This document shows, piece by piece, positions 9,268 through 17,326 of a DNA stretch of 64,000 nt. Source of the DNA: Pseudobutyrivibrio sp. UBA3626 (GTDB lineage: Bacteria; Bacillota; Clostridia; Lachnospirales; Lachnospiraceae); NCBI GenBank assembly GCA_002373675.1, contig DFLF01000003.1, positions 40,610 to 104,609 on the forward strand, given 5' to 3'. The notes beneath the pieces were generated by a model that saw only the letters and a list, made by a program, of their open reading frames with translations, had not been told where the DNA came from and ran no database searches. The translations under genes and the position numbers were made by a program. Position 1 is the stretch's first letter. Each line of letters opens with the position of its first letter.

Positions 9268-10293
9268 ATGAAACAGAAATTATTAACTTTTGCTGTGCCT
9301 TGTTACAATTCAGAAGAATATATGAAAAAGGCTATCAAAAGTATACTCCCAGGGGGAGATAGAATTGAAATTATCATTGTAGACGATGGTTCTACTGACA
9401 ACACAGCAAGCATTGCAGATGAATATGCTGCTGAGTATCCAGATATAATCAGGGTAATTCATAAAGAAAATGCAGGTCATGGTTCTGCAGTTAATGCAGG
9501 GCTGGAAAATGCTAAGGGACTGTATTTTAAAGTCCTTGATTCTGATGACTGGTTCGAAAAGAATGCTTATAAAGAATATCTTGAGACATTAGAAGAACTG
9601 GTAGAGTCTAATCAGATAGTAGATATGTTTCTTACTAACTATGTATATGAGAAGCCATCTGAGAATCATAGAAGAAGAATGATTTATACGGCTCTCTTCC
9701 CACAGAATAAGGTAATAGGATGGGAAGACATGAAGCATAATATCAAAGGCTTTTCCATTCTTATGCATTCAGTTACATATAGAACAAAACTTCTTAGAGA
9801 TATAGGGCTTAAGCTTCCTGAGAATACATTTTATGTAGATAATTTATTTGTATATGAACCACTTCCATATGTGAAGAAAATCTATTATCTTAATGTGGAT
9901 TTGTATAGATATTATATAGGAAGAGAAGGCCAGTCTATAACAGAGAAGACCATGATTAAGAGGCTAGACCAACAGCTTGCCGTCAATTACAGGATGATAG
10001 ATTCTGTTGACTTGTATGAAGATGTCAGTGAACCACATCTTCGCTCCTATATGTTGGCTTATCTTGAGATGATAACAGTTGTTTCTACAAGTTTGGCGCA
10101 TGTATCGAAAGATCCCGTTAATTATGAAAAGGCAAAAAAACTCTGGAGATATATTAAAGAAAAGGATAAAAGAGTATTTTTGCATTTGAGATTTGGAATC
10201 TTTGGTCAGGCTGTAACAAAGCCAGGAGCAATTGGAAGATTTATATCTGTAAAATGTTATCATTTTACACAGTGGTTTATGAGATTTAATTAA
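9268..10293 (+). CDS. Family 2 glycosyltransferase
   Basis: 341 residues. GT-A fold: VPCYNSEEYMKKAI at the N-terminus, the nucleotide-binding VDDGSTDNT, and the metal-binding DSDDWF. No membrane segment is evident, so it is probably cytosolic or peripheral. The donor and acceptor sugars cannot be read from the sequence. A TTG at 9244 is in frame, but AAGGG sits just before ATG 9268, and the family motif begins soon after it. lysC follows by 21 nt on the same strand. Confidence 0.92.
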   Translation: MKQKLLTFAVPCYNSEEYMKKAIKSILPGGDRIEIIIVDDGSTDNTASIADEYAAEYPDIIRVIHKENAGHGSAVNAGLENAKGLYFKVLDSDDWFEKNAYKEYLETLEELVESNQIVDMFLTNYVYEKPSENHRRRMIYTALFPQNKVIGWEDMKHNIKGFSILMHSVTYRTKLLRDIGLKLPENTFYVDNLFVYEPLPYVKKIYYLNVDLYRYYIGREGQSITEKTMIKRLDQQLAVNYRMIDSVDLYEDVSEPHLRSYMLAYLEMITVVSTSLAHVSKDPVNYEKAKKLWRYIKEKDKRVFLHLRFGIFGQAVTKPGAIGRFISVKCYHFTQWFMRFN

Positions 10294-10314
10294 GGAAAAA
10301 GAGAAGAGGTTATT

Positions 10315-11637
10315 ATGACAAAGGTAGTTAAATTCGGAGGAAGTTCGCTGGCAGATGCAAAACAATTCAAGAAGGTAATTGATATAATCAAAGCAGACTC
10401 TGATAGAAAGTTTATTGTTCCATCTGCACCGGGAAAAAGATTTGATGAAGATACCAAAGTAACAGATATGTTCATCAAACTATATGACCTTGCTGCTAAA
10501 GGAAAGAGTCTTGATAGTCAGATTAGCAAAATTAAAGAGAGATATGACGATATAATCAAAGGTCTTAAGATTAAGGATTATACTTTAGATGATGAATTCA
10601 AAGCTATAAAGACAGAACTTGAATATAATCCTACATGCGATTATGCTGCTAGTAGGGGAGAATATCTCAATGGCTTAATAATGGCTAAGTATCTGGGATA
10701 TGAATTTGTTGATCCCAAAGATATTATCTTCTTTAATGAAGAGCATGGTCTTAATTCATATAAGACAGAGAAGAAAGTTGTTGAACGCTTGAAGGGCGTA
10801 AAGCATGCAGTTATTCCCGGCTTTTATGGAAGTGATAAAGAAGGTCAGGTCATGACTTTTTCAAGAGGCGGGTCAGATATAACAGGTTCAATTATAGCTG
10901 GAGCTATTAGGGCTGATGTTTACGAGAACTGGACTGATGTATCAGGTTTTCTTGTGGCAGATCCCCGTATTGTAGAAAACCCTGTTGGAATTGATATGAT
11001 TACATATAGAGAGCTTAGAGAGCTTTCATACATGGGGGCATCTGTACTCCATGAAGATGCTATTTTCCCTGTTCGTTCAGCTGGTATTCCTATTAATATC
11101 AGAAATACCAATAGACCTAAAGACGAAGGAACATGGATTGTAGAGAGCACATGTCATAAGCCGGAGTATGTAATTACAGGTATTGCTGGAAAGAGGGGAT
11201 TCTGTGCTGTATCAATTTCTAAGGCCCTTATGAATGCTGAAATAGGCTTTGGCCAGAAGGTGTTACAGGCATTTGGAGATAATGACATATCATTTGAACA
11301 TATACCTTCAGGAATAGATACAATGACAGTAGTAGTACATGAAGATGAATTTGTTACTAAGGAGCAAAAGGTTGTATCTGCAATTCACAGATTGACTGAC
11401 CCGGATTCTGTTGAAATAGAATCTGATCTTGCATTAATTGCTGTTGTTGGTCGTGGTATGAAATCTACCCGTGGTACTGCTGGAAGAATATTTGCTGCAC
11501 TAAGTCATGCCAATGTCAATGTTAGAATGATTGACCAGGGTTCTAGCGAGCTTAATATTATTATTGGTGTAGAAAATGAGGATTTTGAGAAGGCAATAAA
11601 GTCAATCTATGATATATTTGTTACGACGAGATTATAA
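10315..11637 (+). CDS. lysC: Aspartate kinase
   Basis: 440 residues. Kinase domain with VVKFGGSSLAD at the N-terminus and the substrate/ATP loop FSRGGSDITGSI (about residue 182). The C-terminal third carries tandem ACT domains (ISFEHIPSGIDTMTVVV, VNVRMIDQGSSELNI), expected to bind lysine and/or threonine for feedback control. It phosphorylates aspartate in the first step of lysine, threonine and methionine synthesis. The length fits a monofunctional enzyme. No lysine riboswitch fits in the 21-nt gap upstream, so regulation, if any, is allosteric or from a distal promoter. Confidence 0.95.
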   Translation: MTKVVKFGGSSLADAKQFKKVIDIIKADSDRKFIVPSAPGKRFDEDTKVTDMFIKLYDLAAKGKSLDSQISKIKERYDDIIKGLKIKDYTLDDEFKAIKTELEYNPTCDYAASRGEYLNGLIMAKYLGYEFVDPKDIIFFNEEHGLNSYKTEKKVVERLKGVKHAVIPGFYGSDKEGQVMTFSRGGSDITGSIIAGAIRADVYENWTDVSGFLVADPRIVENPVGIDMITYRELRELSYMGASVLHEDAIFPVRSAGIPINIRNTNRPKDEGTWIVESTCHKPEYVITGIAGKRGFCAVSISKALMNAEIGFGQKVLQAFGDNDISFEHIPSGIDTMTVVVHEDEFVTKEQKVVSAIHRLTDPDSVEIESDLALIAVVGRGMKSTRGTAGRIFAALSHANVNVRMIDQGSSELNIIIGVENEDFEKAIKSIYDIFVTTRL

Positions 11638-11657
11638 TATACAATTAGGAGGTAAGT

Positions 11658-11879
11658 ATGAATCCTATGAAAATCATGGCTGCGTTTAATACATTTCGCA
11701 GTAATCATCCTAAAGTAATTGAGTTCTTTCAAGTGGTATTTGGGCAGAGAGTAGAAGAGGGAACTATTATTGAAATATCTGTTACAAAGCCTGGAGAAGA
11801 GACAATTACTACTAATATGAAGGTAAAACAATCTGATATAGAGTTGTTTGATGAATTAAAGAATATGCCACGATACTAA
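11658..11879 (+). CDS. Small conserved-looking protein of unknown function
   Basis: 73 residues, starting at an ATG with AGGAGGT in front (11647-11653), which is strong translational evidence. The protein has an N-terminal helix (NPMKIMAAFNTFRSNHPKVIEFF) and a beta-rich second half. No signal peptide, membrane segment or known motif was recognised. It follows lysC by 20 nt and precedes another small gene by 39 nt. Function unknown. Confidence 0.7.
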   Translation: MNPMKIMAAFNTFRSNHPKVIEFFQVVFGQRVEEGTIIEISVTKPGEETITTNMKVKQSDIELFDELKNMPRY

Positions 11880-11918
11880 TTGTGACTATATATTGAAAAT
11901 GTTAAAGGAGAGACGATT

Positions 11919-12233
11919 ATGGAAGAATTAGAATTTCGTTATGACACACAATTATTACTCGATCAATATGTAGAGGATGGTGACGATGCTGATGATGTAG
12001 CCGATGACCTTTTAGATGAGATTAGAGATTATCTGATTGAGAATATTAAAGGTGATTCAATGGTTGTAGCTGCTGATAGCGGTGAAGATGAATTCGGTGA
12101 GAAAGCAATCATCAAGATTCATTATCATACTAATGAGCCATGGGATGTGCTTTCATATTGTAGAAAGCATGGAGAAATCTACGATATCGTAGTAGAAGAC
12201 ATGGACAGACAGCAACGTAATCTGCAAGGCTAG
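11919..12233 (+). CDS. Acidic small protein of unknown function
   Basis: 104 residues with AAAGGAGA before the ATG. Highly acidic N-terminal third (EDGDDADDVADDLLDE) and a beta-rich C-terminus. Soluble; no motif recognised. Same-strand successor of the 73-residue gene. A long inverted repeat lies just downstream, between this gene and the convergent DUF1653 gene. Function unknown. Confidence 0.7.
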   Translation: MEELEFRYDTQLLLDQYVEDGDDADDVADDLLDEIRDYLIENIKGDSMVVAADSGEDEFGEKAIIKIHYHTNEPWDVLSYCRKHGEIYDIVVEDMDRQQRNLQG

Positions 12234-12246
12234 TTGACAGTACAAT

Positions 12247-12331
12247 GCCACCGGTATATCAGTGTCAGAACGCCTGCAAAGCGATTTTCTGTATGAGCGT
12301 GCAGGATGTTCTGAACTGATATATAGGTGGC
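12247..12331. repeat. Long imperfect inverted repeat (about 30-bp stem)
   Basis: Arm 12247-12278 (starts GCCACCGGTATATCAGTG) pairs with 12300-12331 (ends ACTGATATATAGGTGGC) with only a few mismatches and one bulge, around a loop of about 21 nt. It sits between convergent genes and lacks a clean T run, so it may be a terminator, a small structured RNA or a mobile palindromic element. Confidence 0.8.
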
Positions 12332-12335
12332 TTTA

Positions 12336-12857
12336 TTATCTTAGCCTTAAGCTTTCATATTTCTTACGTGTTCTAACACATGTCTTAAGCTCCGCAAATC
12401 TTTGCTCTATAGAACCGTCAGGAATTACAACATCTAATGTAACAGCAAGATTGTCAATTAATACATCATTAATGTCAGCTCTGGGAATGTTACATAGAAT
12501 CTCATACTTTTCATCAAAATCATCAGTATCTAAGAACTTAATCATAGGAGACTGCGACTCTTCCTTTTTTGTCGGAGTATCTTCAGAAATATGTGAGTCA
12601 GTAACATCACTGAACTCGCTGTTCATAGGAATGAATGTGAATCGATACGTCTCGCTTGCATCTTCGTATTTTTTCTTATCAAGCTTTTCGATAAATGATT
12701 CATACGGTCTTACATATGTTACATGGTCGCCGTACATTCCCTGGTATATAACCATTGCTTCACCTGTCTCAGAGTGAACGGCAACTCCCATAACTTTGTA
12801 CATCTTACCTTTGAAATGTCTGTATACTTCTCCTGTCAGTGGATTTGATTGTGGCAT
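12336..12857 (-). CDS. DUF1653 domain protein
   Basis: 173 residues. The N-terminal part (about 8-75) has the DUF1653 pattern: YRHFKGKMYKV, HSETGEAMVIYQ, YGDHVTYVRP and a closing ETYRFTFIP. DUF1653 proteins are usually only about 70-80 residues; here about 95 charged residues follow, with a C-terminal basic helix. Function unknown. AGAGGT precedes the start at 12857. The frame extends 23 codons further upstream, but that would overlap the end of the phospholipase gene without a ribosome site. Confidence 0.82.
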   Translation of the reverse strand: MPQSNPLTGEVYRHFKGKMYKVMGVAVHSETGEAMVIYQGMYGDHVTYVRPYESFIEKLDKKKYEDASETYRFTFIPMNSEFSDVTDSHISEDTPTKKEESQSPMIKFLDTDDFDEKYEILCNIPRADINDVLIDNLAVTLDVVIPDGSIEQRFAELKTCVRTRKKYESLRLR

Positions 12858-12873
12858 AATAATTACCTCTTTT

Positions 12874-13866
12874 TTAGAAATTTGTATTAAATACTTTGTA
12901 AGCCATTTCTTTATCAGCTCTGTCAAGAACTATTATTCCATAACTTGTGTTACTTTGCAGTTTTTCTTCATTGAACATTCTATTAAGTGAATCAGCATTT
13001 CCCTTAGGATGAGGAATTAGTCCTTGTCCGGAAAGGGAAAGGAAGTTTATGAAGAATGCGTCTTCACTTGCCTGACAGTTTAGTAAACCATCTTTGAACG
13101 CATCGTATTTGTCTTGTATAGAATATTTATATCTGTCTTGAACCCATAGTGATTCGTTAGAATTAATCATAGATAACGCATATGGCATATCTACAACTTC
13201 TTTTTCGCCTTGATCTGTCCAGTAGAAATGTAAGCCGCTTTGTTCATCGCCAAGATTCAGTACATCTTCATATCTTGATGCAAGTACAATTTTTCCTCTC
13301 ACTTCTCCCAGAGTAGGTATGGCATTTCTTGTATACCATTTGTCAGGAGCCTCTTGAATCTCATCTTGAATAAGTTTCTCTGCCAGAGCAACATCATCCT
13401 TAGAGTTCTCTAATTTGACTGCGAAAATAACTGTCTCACTCGGATTATCTTCTAAGAAAGAATATGCATTTTCGCATAATTTTGTAAATGTTATATTGTC
13501 AGCCCAAGGCCAGAAGCTCTCCTTGCATTTGAAGCCACCATGAGTAAATATGAATCCGTCTTTTTTGTCGTTGATTTGTAATCTGACATCTAGATAACGA
13601 TAGCCGTTTCTCATTTGCTCATACATAGATGTGTCCTGACAGCTTGTACAATAGGAAAGAGTACAATACTCGGTTGCGCTGTCATGCGTTCCCGGAATAG
13701 ATATGGCACTTATCTTTGTCTTGTCAGGGATTTCTGACATCCAATCAAGATAGTGTTTATCCTGTTCTTTGTTTTCTTCTGCATAAACAATGCCATAAGG
13801 CGCAGATGTAAATGCTACTAGAAGAGCCATGCATAAACCAAGTAATACTTTAATCTTTTTTTTCAT
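12874..13866 (-). CDS. Secreted phosphatidylinositol-specific phospholipase C-like protein
   Basis: 330 residues. Signal peptide at 1-30 (MKKKIKVLLGLCMALLVAFTS..., AxA-like cleavage near VYAEE). PI-PLC X-domain barrel: the first catalytic His in ISIPGTHDSAT, YRYLDVRLQI, and the second His in FIFTHGG. Bacterial members cleave phosphatidylinositol or GPI anchors outside the cell. The substrate here is inferred only. The DUF1653 gene follows 16 nt downstream on the same strand. Complete, no defects seen. Confidence 0.88.
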   Translation of the reverse strand: MKKKIKVLLGLCMALLVAFTSAPYGIVYAEENKEQDKHYLDWMSEIPDKTKISAISIPGTHDSATEYCTLSYCTSCQDTSMYEQMRNGYRYLDVRLQINDKKDGFIFTHGGFKCKESFWPWADNITFTKLCENAYSFLEDNPSETVIFAVKLENSKDDVALAEKLIQDEIQEAPDKWYTRNAIPTLGEVRGKIVLASRYEDVLNLGDEQSGLHFYWTDQGEKEVVDMPYALSMINSNESLWVQDRYKYSIQDKYDAFKDGLLNCQASEDAFFINFLSLSGQGLIPHPKGNADSLNRMFNEEKLQSNTSYGIIVLDRADKEMAYKVFNTNF

Positions 13867-14003
13867 AACTTTTCCTCGTTTCGTTGTTTCTATTATGTAT
13901 AAATGTATTTTTAGGTATAAATGGATTTTAACATTTTTTTAAATATAAAAAAAGGGTGGATGTGCTATAATACAGAAAATGAATAGAACTATTGGAGGTT
14001 TAT

Positions 14004-14261
14004 ATGATAGATGTAAAAGATGTATTGTCGCTGGAGTTTTATAAGAAATCGCCTTTTCATGGTAGTTATAATGGTATAAGGTATAGAATTGAAAAGGATG
14101 GTGATGATGAAAAGGTCAAATTAAAATGTACCATATGGCCTGAGCCATACAGTTTTGAGGCGACAGATGATAGTTTGAAGGAGTATTATCAGGCTGAATT
14201 TAGTAACGAAGGTCTAGAAGATATTGTTTCATATATTAATAATAAAGTTGTCCATAAGTAA
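14004..14261 (+). CDS. Small hypothetical protein
   Basis: 85 residues from an ATG preceded by TTGGAGGT (13992-13999). A TTG is in frame four codons upstream but overlaps the ribosome site. Soluble, mixed charge (YNGIRYRIEKDGDDEKVKLK); no motif recognised. It is transcribed away from the phospholipase gene and ends at a bidirectional terminator. Function unknown. Confidence 0.65.
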   Translation: MIDVKDVLSLEFYKKSPFHGSYNGIRYRIEKDGDDEKVKLKCTIWPEPYSFEATDDSLKEYYQAEFSNEGLEDIVSYINNKVVHK

Positions 14262-14312
14262 AAAAGCTCCACAGTGGTATAATGTATAGCATCTATGGAA
14301 CTTTTTTAATGA
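14261..14312. terminator. Bidirectional terminator
   Basis: AAAAAGCTCCACAG pairs with CTATGGAACTTTTT (two imperfect positions), flanked by A and T runs. It lies between the 85-residue gene on the plus strand and the XRE gene on the minus strand. Confidence 0.8.
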
Positions 14313-14659
14313 TAATTGCTTTTCTTGTTATTATTTATGTCGAGTAATTTGTCTACTGCCGGTTGCATTTCACTATGTATGCGATAGGAATGAAGTAATT
14401 CTTCTTCGTGTCTGGTAGGTTCGATTAACCTGCTTTTGCCACCTAGGAATGCTGCTTTTAAATCTCTTATATTATATAATTCACATAATTTTATTAGACA
14501 TTCTGCATCAGGGAGCGCCTGTGCACTTTCCCATCCATATACAGTTTTTTCTGCAACAAATTTACCATCTTCACTAAGCTTAATTGCAACATCAGAGACT
14601 TTATAATTGTTCTTTTTTCTATATAGTTTGAGTACTTTTCCTATATCTTCTTTATTCAT
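14306..14659 (-). CDS. XRE-family transcriptional regulator
   Basis: 117 residues. N-terminal Cro/C1-type helix-turn-helix (about 5-65) with the recognition region AEKTVYGWESAQALPDAECLIKLCELY, then a short helical tail (HEEELLHSYRIH) often seen in repressor-like proteins. It is divergent from the TM2-domain gene, with a large dyad in the shared upstream region that could be its operator. The regulated genes are unknown. Confidence 0.88.
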   Translation of the reverse strand: MNKEDIGKVLKLYRKKNNYKVSDVAIKLSEDGKFVAEKTVYGWESAQALPDAECLIKLCELYNIRDLKAAFLGGKSRLIEPTRHEEELLHSYRIHSEMQPAVDKLLDINNNKKSNYH

Positions 14660-14709
14660 AATAATCCCTCTTTTTCATCATAGTTAAGAGATGTTAGACA
14701 GTCAAATAA

Positions 14710-14758
14710 TTCTTGCTTTCTGAGAATTTGAAGCGTTGAAATTCTCGGCAAACAAGAA
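14710..14758. promoter_or_regulatory. Large dyad-symmetric site between divergent genes
   Basis: TTCTTGCTTTCTGAGAATTT (14710-14729) and the reverse complement of 14739-14758 agree at 17 of 20 positions around a 9-nt centre. Its position between the divergent XRE regulator and TM2 gene suggests an operator (inference). Confidence 0.6.
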
Positions 14759-14819
14759 ATATAGTAATTTGCCATTATTTTATATTGTGTTAGAATTTAA
14801 GTAACGGAGGAAAAAAACC

Positions 14820-15200
14820 ATGATTTGTAATAGATGTGGCTCTAGCGTTCCTGATGAATCAAAATATTGCATGTTCTGTGGAAATAGAGTTAGTAAGATA
14901 CAATACTATGAAGATGACAAGAGTGGGAACAATCAAAGTCTCAATTCTTATTACCTCGATGCTGATTTTCGAGGAGATGGTCCCAAATACAAGAAGACTG
15001 CAGGACTTCTGGGCGTATTTTTGGGGGCATTCGGAATACACAGATTCTATCTTGGGTATACAGGAATAGGGATTGCGCAAATTGCTGTATCTCTTGTTAC
15101 ATGTACATTAGGTGGTGCTATCTGGGGTTTTATAGAGGGACTTTGCATTCTGTGCGATACCGGAATTACAACAGATGCAGATGGAAATGATCTTGTGTAA
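14820..15200 (+). CDS. Zinc-ribbon TM2-domain membrane protein
   Basis: 126 residues. The N-terminal zinc ribbon (CNRCG ... CMFCGN) is followed by a TM2 domain (about 58-112): KKTAGLLGVFLGAFGIHRFYLG, then a second hydrophobic segment. Two membrane helices with a cytosolic zinc ribbon are expected. The function of bacterial TM2 proteins is not established. A good ribosome site (GGAGG) precedes the ATG. Confidence 0.9.
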   Translation: MICNRCGSSVPDESKYCMFCGNRVSKIQYYEDDKSGNNQSLNSYYLDADFRGDGPKYKKTAGLLGVFLGAFGIHRFYLGYTGIGIAQIAVSLVTCTLGGAIWGFIEGLCILCDTGITTDADGNDLV

Positions 15201-15243
15201 ATACTATTACTATTATTATTACATTTTTGTATAAGGAATTAAT

Positions 15244-15972
15244 ATGCAGGATGATGAATTAAGGAAAAAGAAAAGAATAATAGGTATAATTACAGCGGTT
15301 TTGGTTATTGTATTTCTGGGGGCACTTACTTATTTTGTAGGAAAGCCACTCATTCAATTTGTATCAGAACCAGACAAGTTTAGAGAGTGGGTTGAGTCGT
15401 ACGGAGCACTTGGTGTATTGATTTTTATTGGAATTAATATGGTTCAAGTGTTTCTTGCTGTAATTCCAGGGGGACCCTTTGAGATAGCAGCAGGTTATGC
15501 TTTTGGCGTGATTAAAGGAGCACTTATATGTGATTTTGCAATGTCTCTTGCTTCTGTAATTATTTTTTCACTTGTAAAAAAGTTTGGTATGAAATTTGTG
15601 GAACTGTTTACAGACCGGGAGAAAGTTGAGAATCTTTCCTTTTTGCAGGATAATCCTAAGTCTAAGGCTTTTATGTTCTTTTTCTTCTTAGTGCCAGGTT
15701 TGCCAAAAGATCTGATGTGTTATGTTGCGGGTCTTACTAAGATTTCTGTACCTTATTTTGCTATGATTAATATAGTAGGAAGATTCCCGGCAATACTTAT
15801 GTCAACAATAGGTGGAAGCGCAATAGGTGATGAGAAGTATACAATCTTCATAGTTATGATGGTTGTAATAACAGCATTATATGTTGTTGGCACAATTGTT
15901 TATAAGAAGATTACTAATAAGCATAAGAACGAAAGTAATAATGTTGATGAATCTAATACAGATAATAAATAA
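15244..15972 (+). CDS. TVP38/TMEM64 (VTT-domain) membrane protein
   Basis: 242 residues with five or six membrane segments. VTT/DedA-superfamily signatures are PGGPFEIAAGYAFG (about 82) and FFLVPGLPKDLMCYVAGL (about 155). Relatives include DedA-family proteins, some of which act as lipid scramblases or undecaprenyl-phosphate flippases; the role here is unknown. The C-terminal tail is charged and Asn-rich. It lies 43 nt after the TM2 gene on the same strand. Confidence 0.9.
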   Translation: MQDDELRKKKRIIGIITAVLVIVFLGALTYFVGKPLIQFVSEPDKFREWVESYGALGVLIFIGINMVQVFLAVIPGGPFEIAAGYAFGVIKGALICDFAMSLASVIIFSLVKKFGMKFVELFTDREKVENLSFLQDNPKSKAFMFFFFLVPGLPKDLMCYVAGLTKISVPYFAMINIVGRFPAILMSTIGGSAIGDEKYTIFIVMMVVITALYVVGTIVYKKITNKHKNESNNVDESNTDNK

Positions 15973-16138
15973 AATAGATTTCTGTGTAAAATATATTGTT
16001 ATGATTTTATCAATATGTTACAATTTAATGTATGTAAAACGAAAAGTTTATAGTAGTTTTTTATATGTTTCTTGGATTTCTTAGACTAATATATTATTAT
16101 GGGGAATTGGAGGTACATATAGTTATGGAGGAGGGTCT

Positions 16139-17326
16139 ATGAAGGATTTAAAGCACTTATACTATTTTGAGAAGTTGCTTGACGAAGCTCATAATGATCT
16201 GGTTCGAGAAGCCCAAAGTCAGGGGAGGAAATGTCTTGCTACTGTTTGCGAAAATGTTCCCGAACCGCTTTGTAACTTGGGAGGAGCATTTTCAGTTCGT
16301 TTGAGAGCTCCAAGAACAGGCAGCTTAGATATGAGTACGTATTATATGACAAGCTTTTTGTGTGAATACACAAGGGCTTTGTTAGAGCGTGCAATGGAGG
16401 GCGGATTTAACTTTGCTGACGGTTTGGTTACACCTGATGGTTGTTCAATGCTTAATAGATGTGTTGAGAACATGGAATTATTAGATGTAATTGATAAGCC
16501 TGATTTCTTCTTTGAGTATATGGAGATACCGATGAAGGCTGACGATAATGGCCTTAATCTGTATAAACTTCAATGTGAGAATCACATTTTAAAACCTATG
16601 AAAGAAAAGTTCGGCGTAGATGTATCTGATAAAGCAATTAGAGAGTCAGTTGAACTTCATAATAAGGTATGTAATATTATCAGGGAACTTGGAGATTTTA
16701 GAAAAGAAGAATATCCTAAGATTACAGGATATGAATACCATATTATTACTATGGTAACATATGTTGTTCCTAAGGATTTGATTCTTGATAAATTAGTTGA
16801 GACATTAGAAGAAGTTAAGAATAGAGAGCCTGATAAGACAAAGCATAGAGCGAGAGTTGTGTTTGTTGGATCAGAAGTTGATGATGTTGATGTTATTAAG
16901 CTGGTTGAAGATTCAGGGGCTTATGTATGTGCTGACAGATTCTGCTATGGCTCCCTTCCGGGAAGAGATCCTATTGAATTAAACGATGAGGAAGATGCCC
17001 TTACTCAAGTGTGTAGAGCATATATGTATAGAGGACAATGCCCTCGTTACATGAACCAGAAGAAGATTGTAGAACGTAAAGAATATGTTGCGGATATTGC
17101 AAAAGAATATAATGCTGATGGTATCATTTATGAGCAAATGAAATTCTGCGATCCATGGGCATATGAGAGAATGGTTGGTACAGCAGTTCTTCGTGATGAT
17201 TATAATTATCCTGTGCTTATGGTTGACAGACCTTATGCACTTGGTATGTCAGGACAGATGCGTACAAGAGTTCAAGCTTTCGTGGAAAGTATTGAGATTA
17301 AGAAAATCCAGGGAGGTGAGAAATAA
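16139..17326 (+). CDS. 2-hydroxyacyl-CoA dehydratase family subunit (smaller)
   Basis: 395 residues of the HgdB/BcrC superfamily. Conserved cysteines lie in ATVCENVPEPL, TPDGCSMLNRC and EQMKFCDPWAYE, the positions that ligate the [4Fe-4S] cluster in this family. The paired subunits dehydrate 2-hydroxyacyl-CoA, or reduce benzoyl-CoA-like rings, by a radical mechanism. GGAGGAGGG precedes ATG 16139. The gene ends directly at the start of the larger subunit (TAATG overlap), so co-translation is likely. The substrate cannot be assigned. Confidence 0.88.
   Translation: MKDLKHLYYFEKLLDEAHNDLVREAQSQGRKCLATVCENVPEPLCNLGGAFSVRLRAPRTGSLDMSTYYMTSFLCEYTRALLERAMEGGFNFADGLVTPDGCSMLNRCVENMELLDVIDKPDFFFEYMEIPMKADDNGLNLYKLQCENHILKPMKEKFGVDVSDKAIRESVELHNKVCNIIRELGDFRKEEYPKITGYEYHIITMVTYVVPKDLILDKLVETLEEVKNREPDKTKHRARVVFVGSEVDDVDVIKLVEDSGAYVCADRFCYGSLPGRDPIELNDEEDALTQVCRAYMYRGQCPRYMNQKKIVERKEYVADIAKEYNADGIIYEQMKFCDPWAYERMVGTAVLRDDYNYPVLMVDRPYALGMSGQMRTRVQAFVESIEIKKIQGGEK

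Noticed and set aside
10294..10314. Lysine riboswitch ahead of lysC
   Set aside because: The gap is only 21 nt and the flanking coding sequence shows no riboswitch structure.
12262..12777. 171-codon open frame antisense to the DUF1653 gene
   Set aside because: It starts in the long palindrome, lacks a ribosome site, and mirrors the well-supported DUF1653 protein on the other strand.
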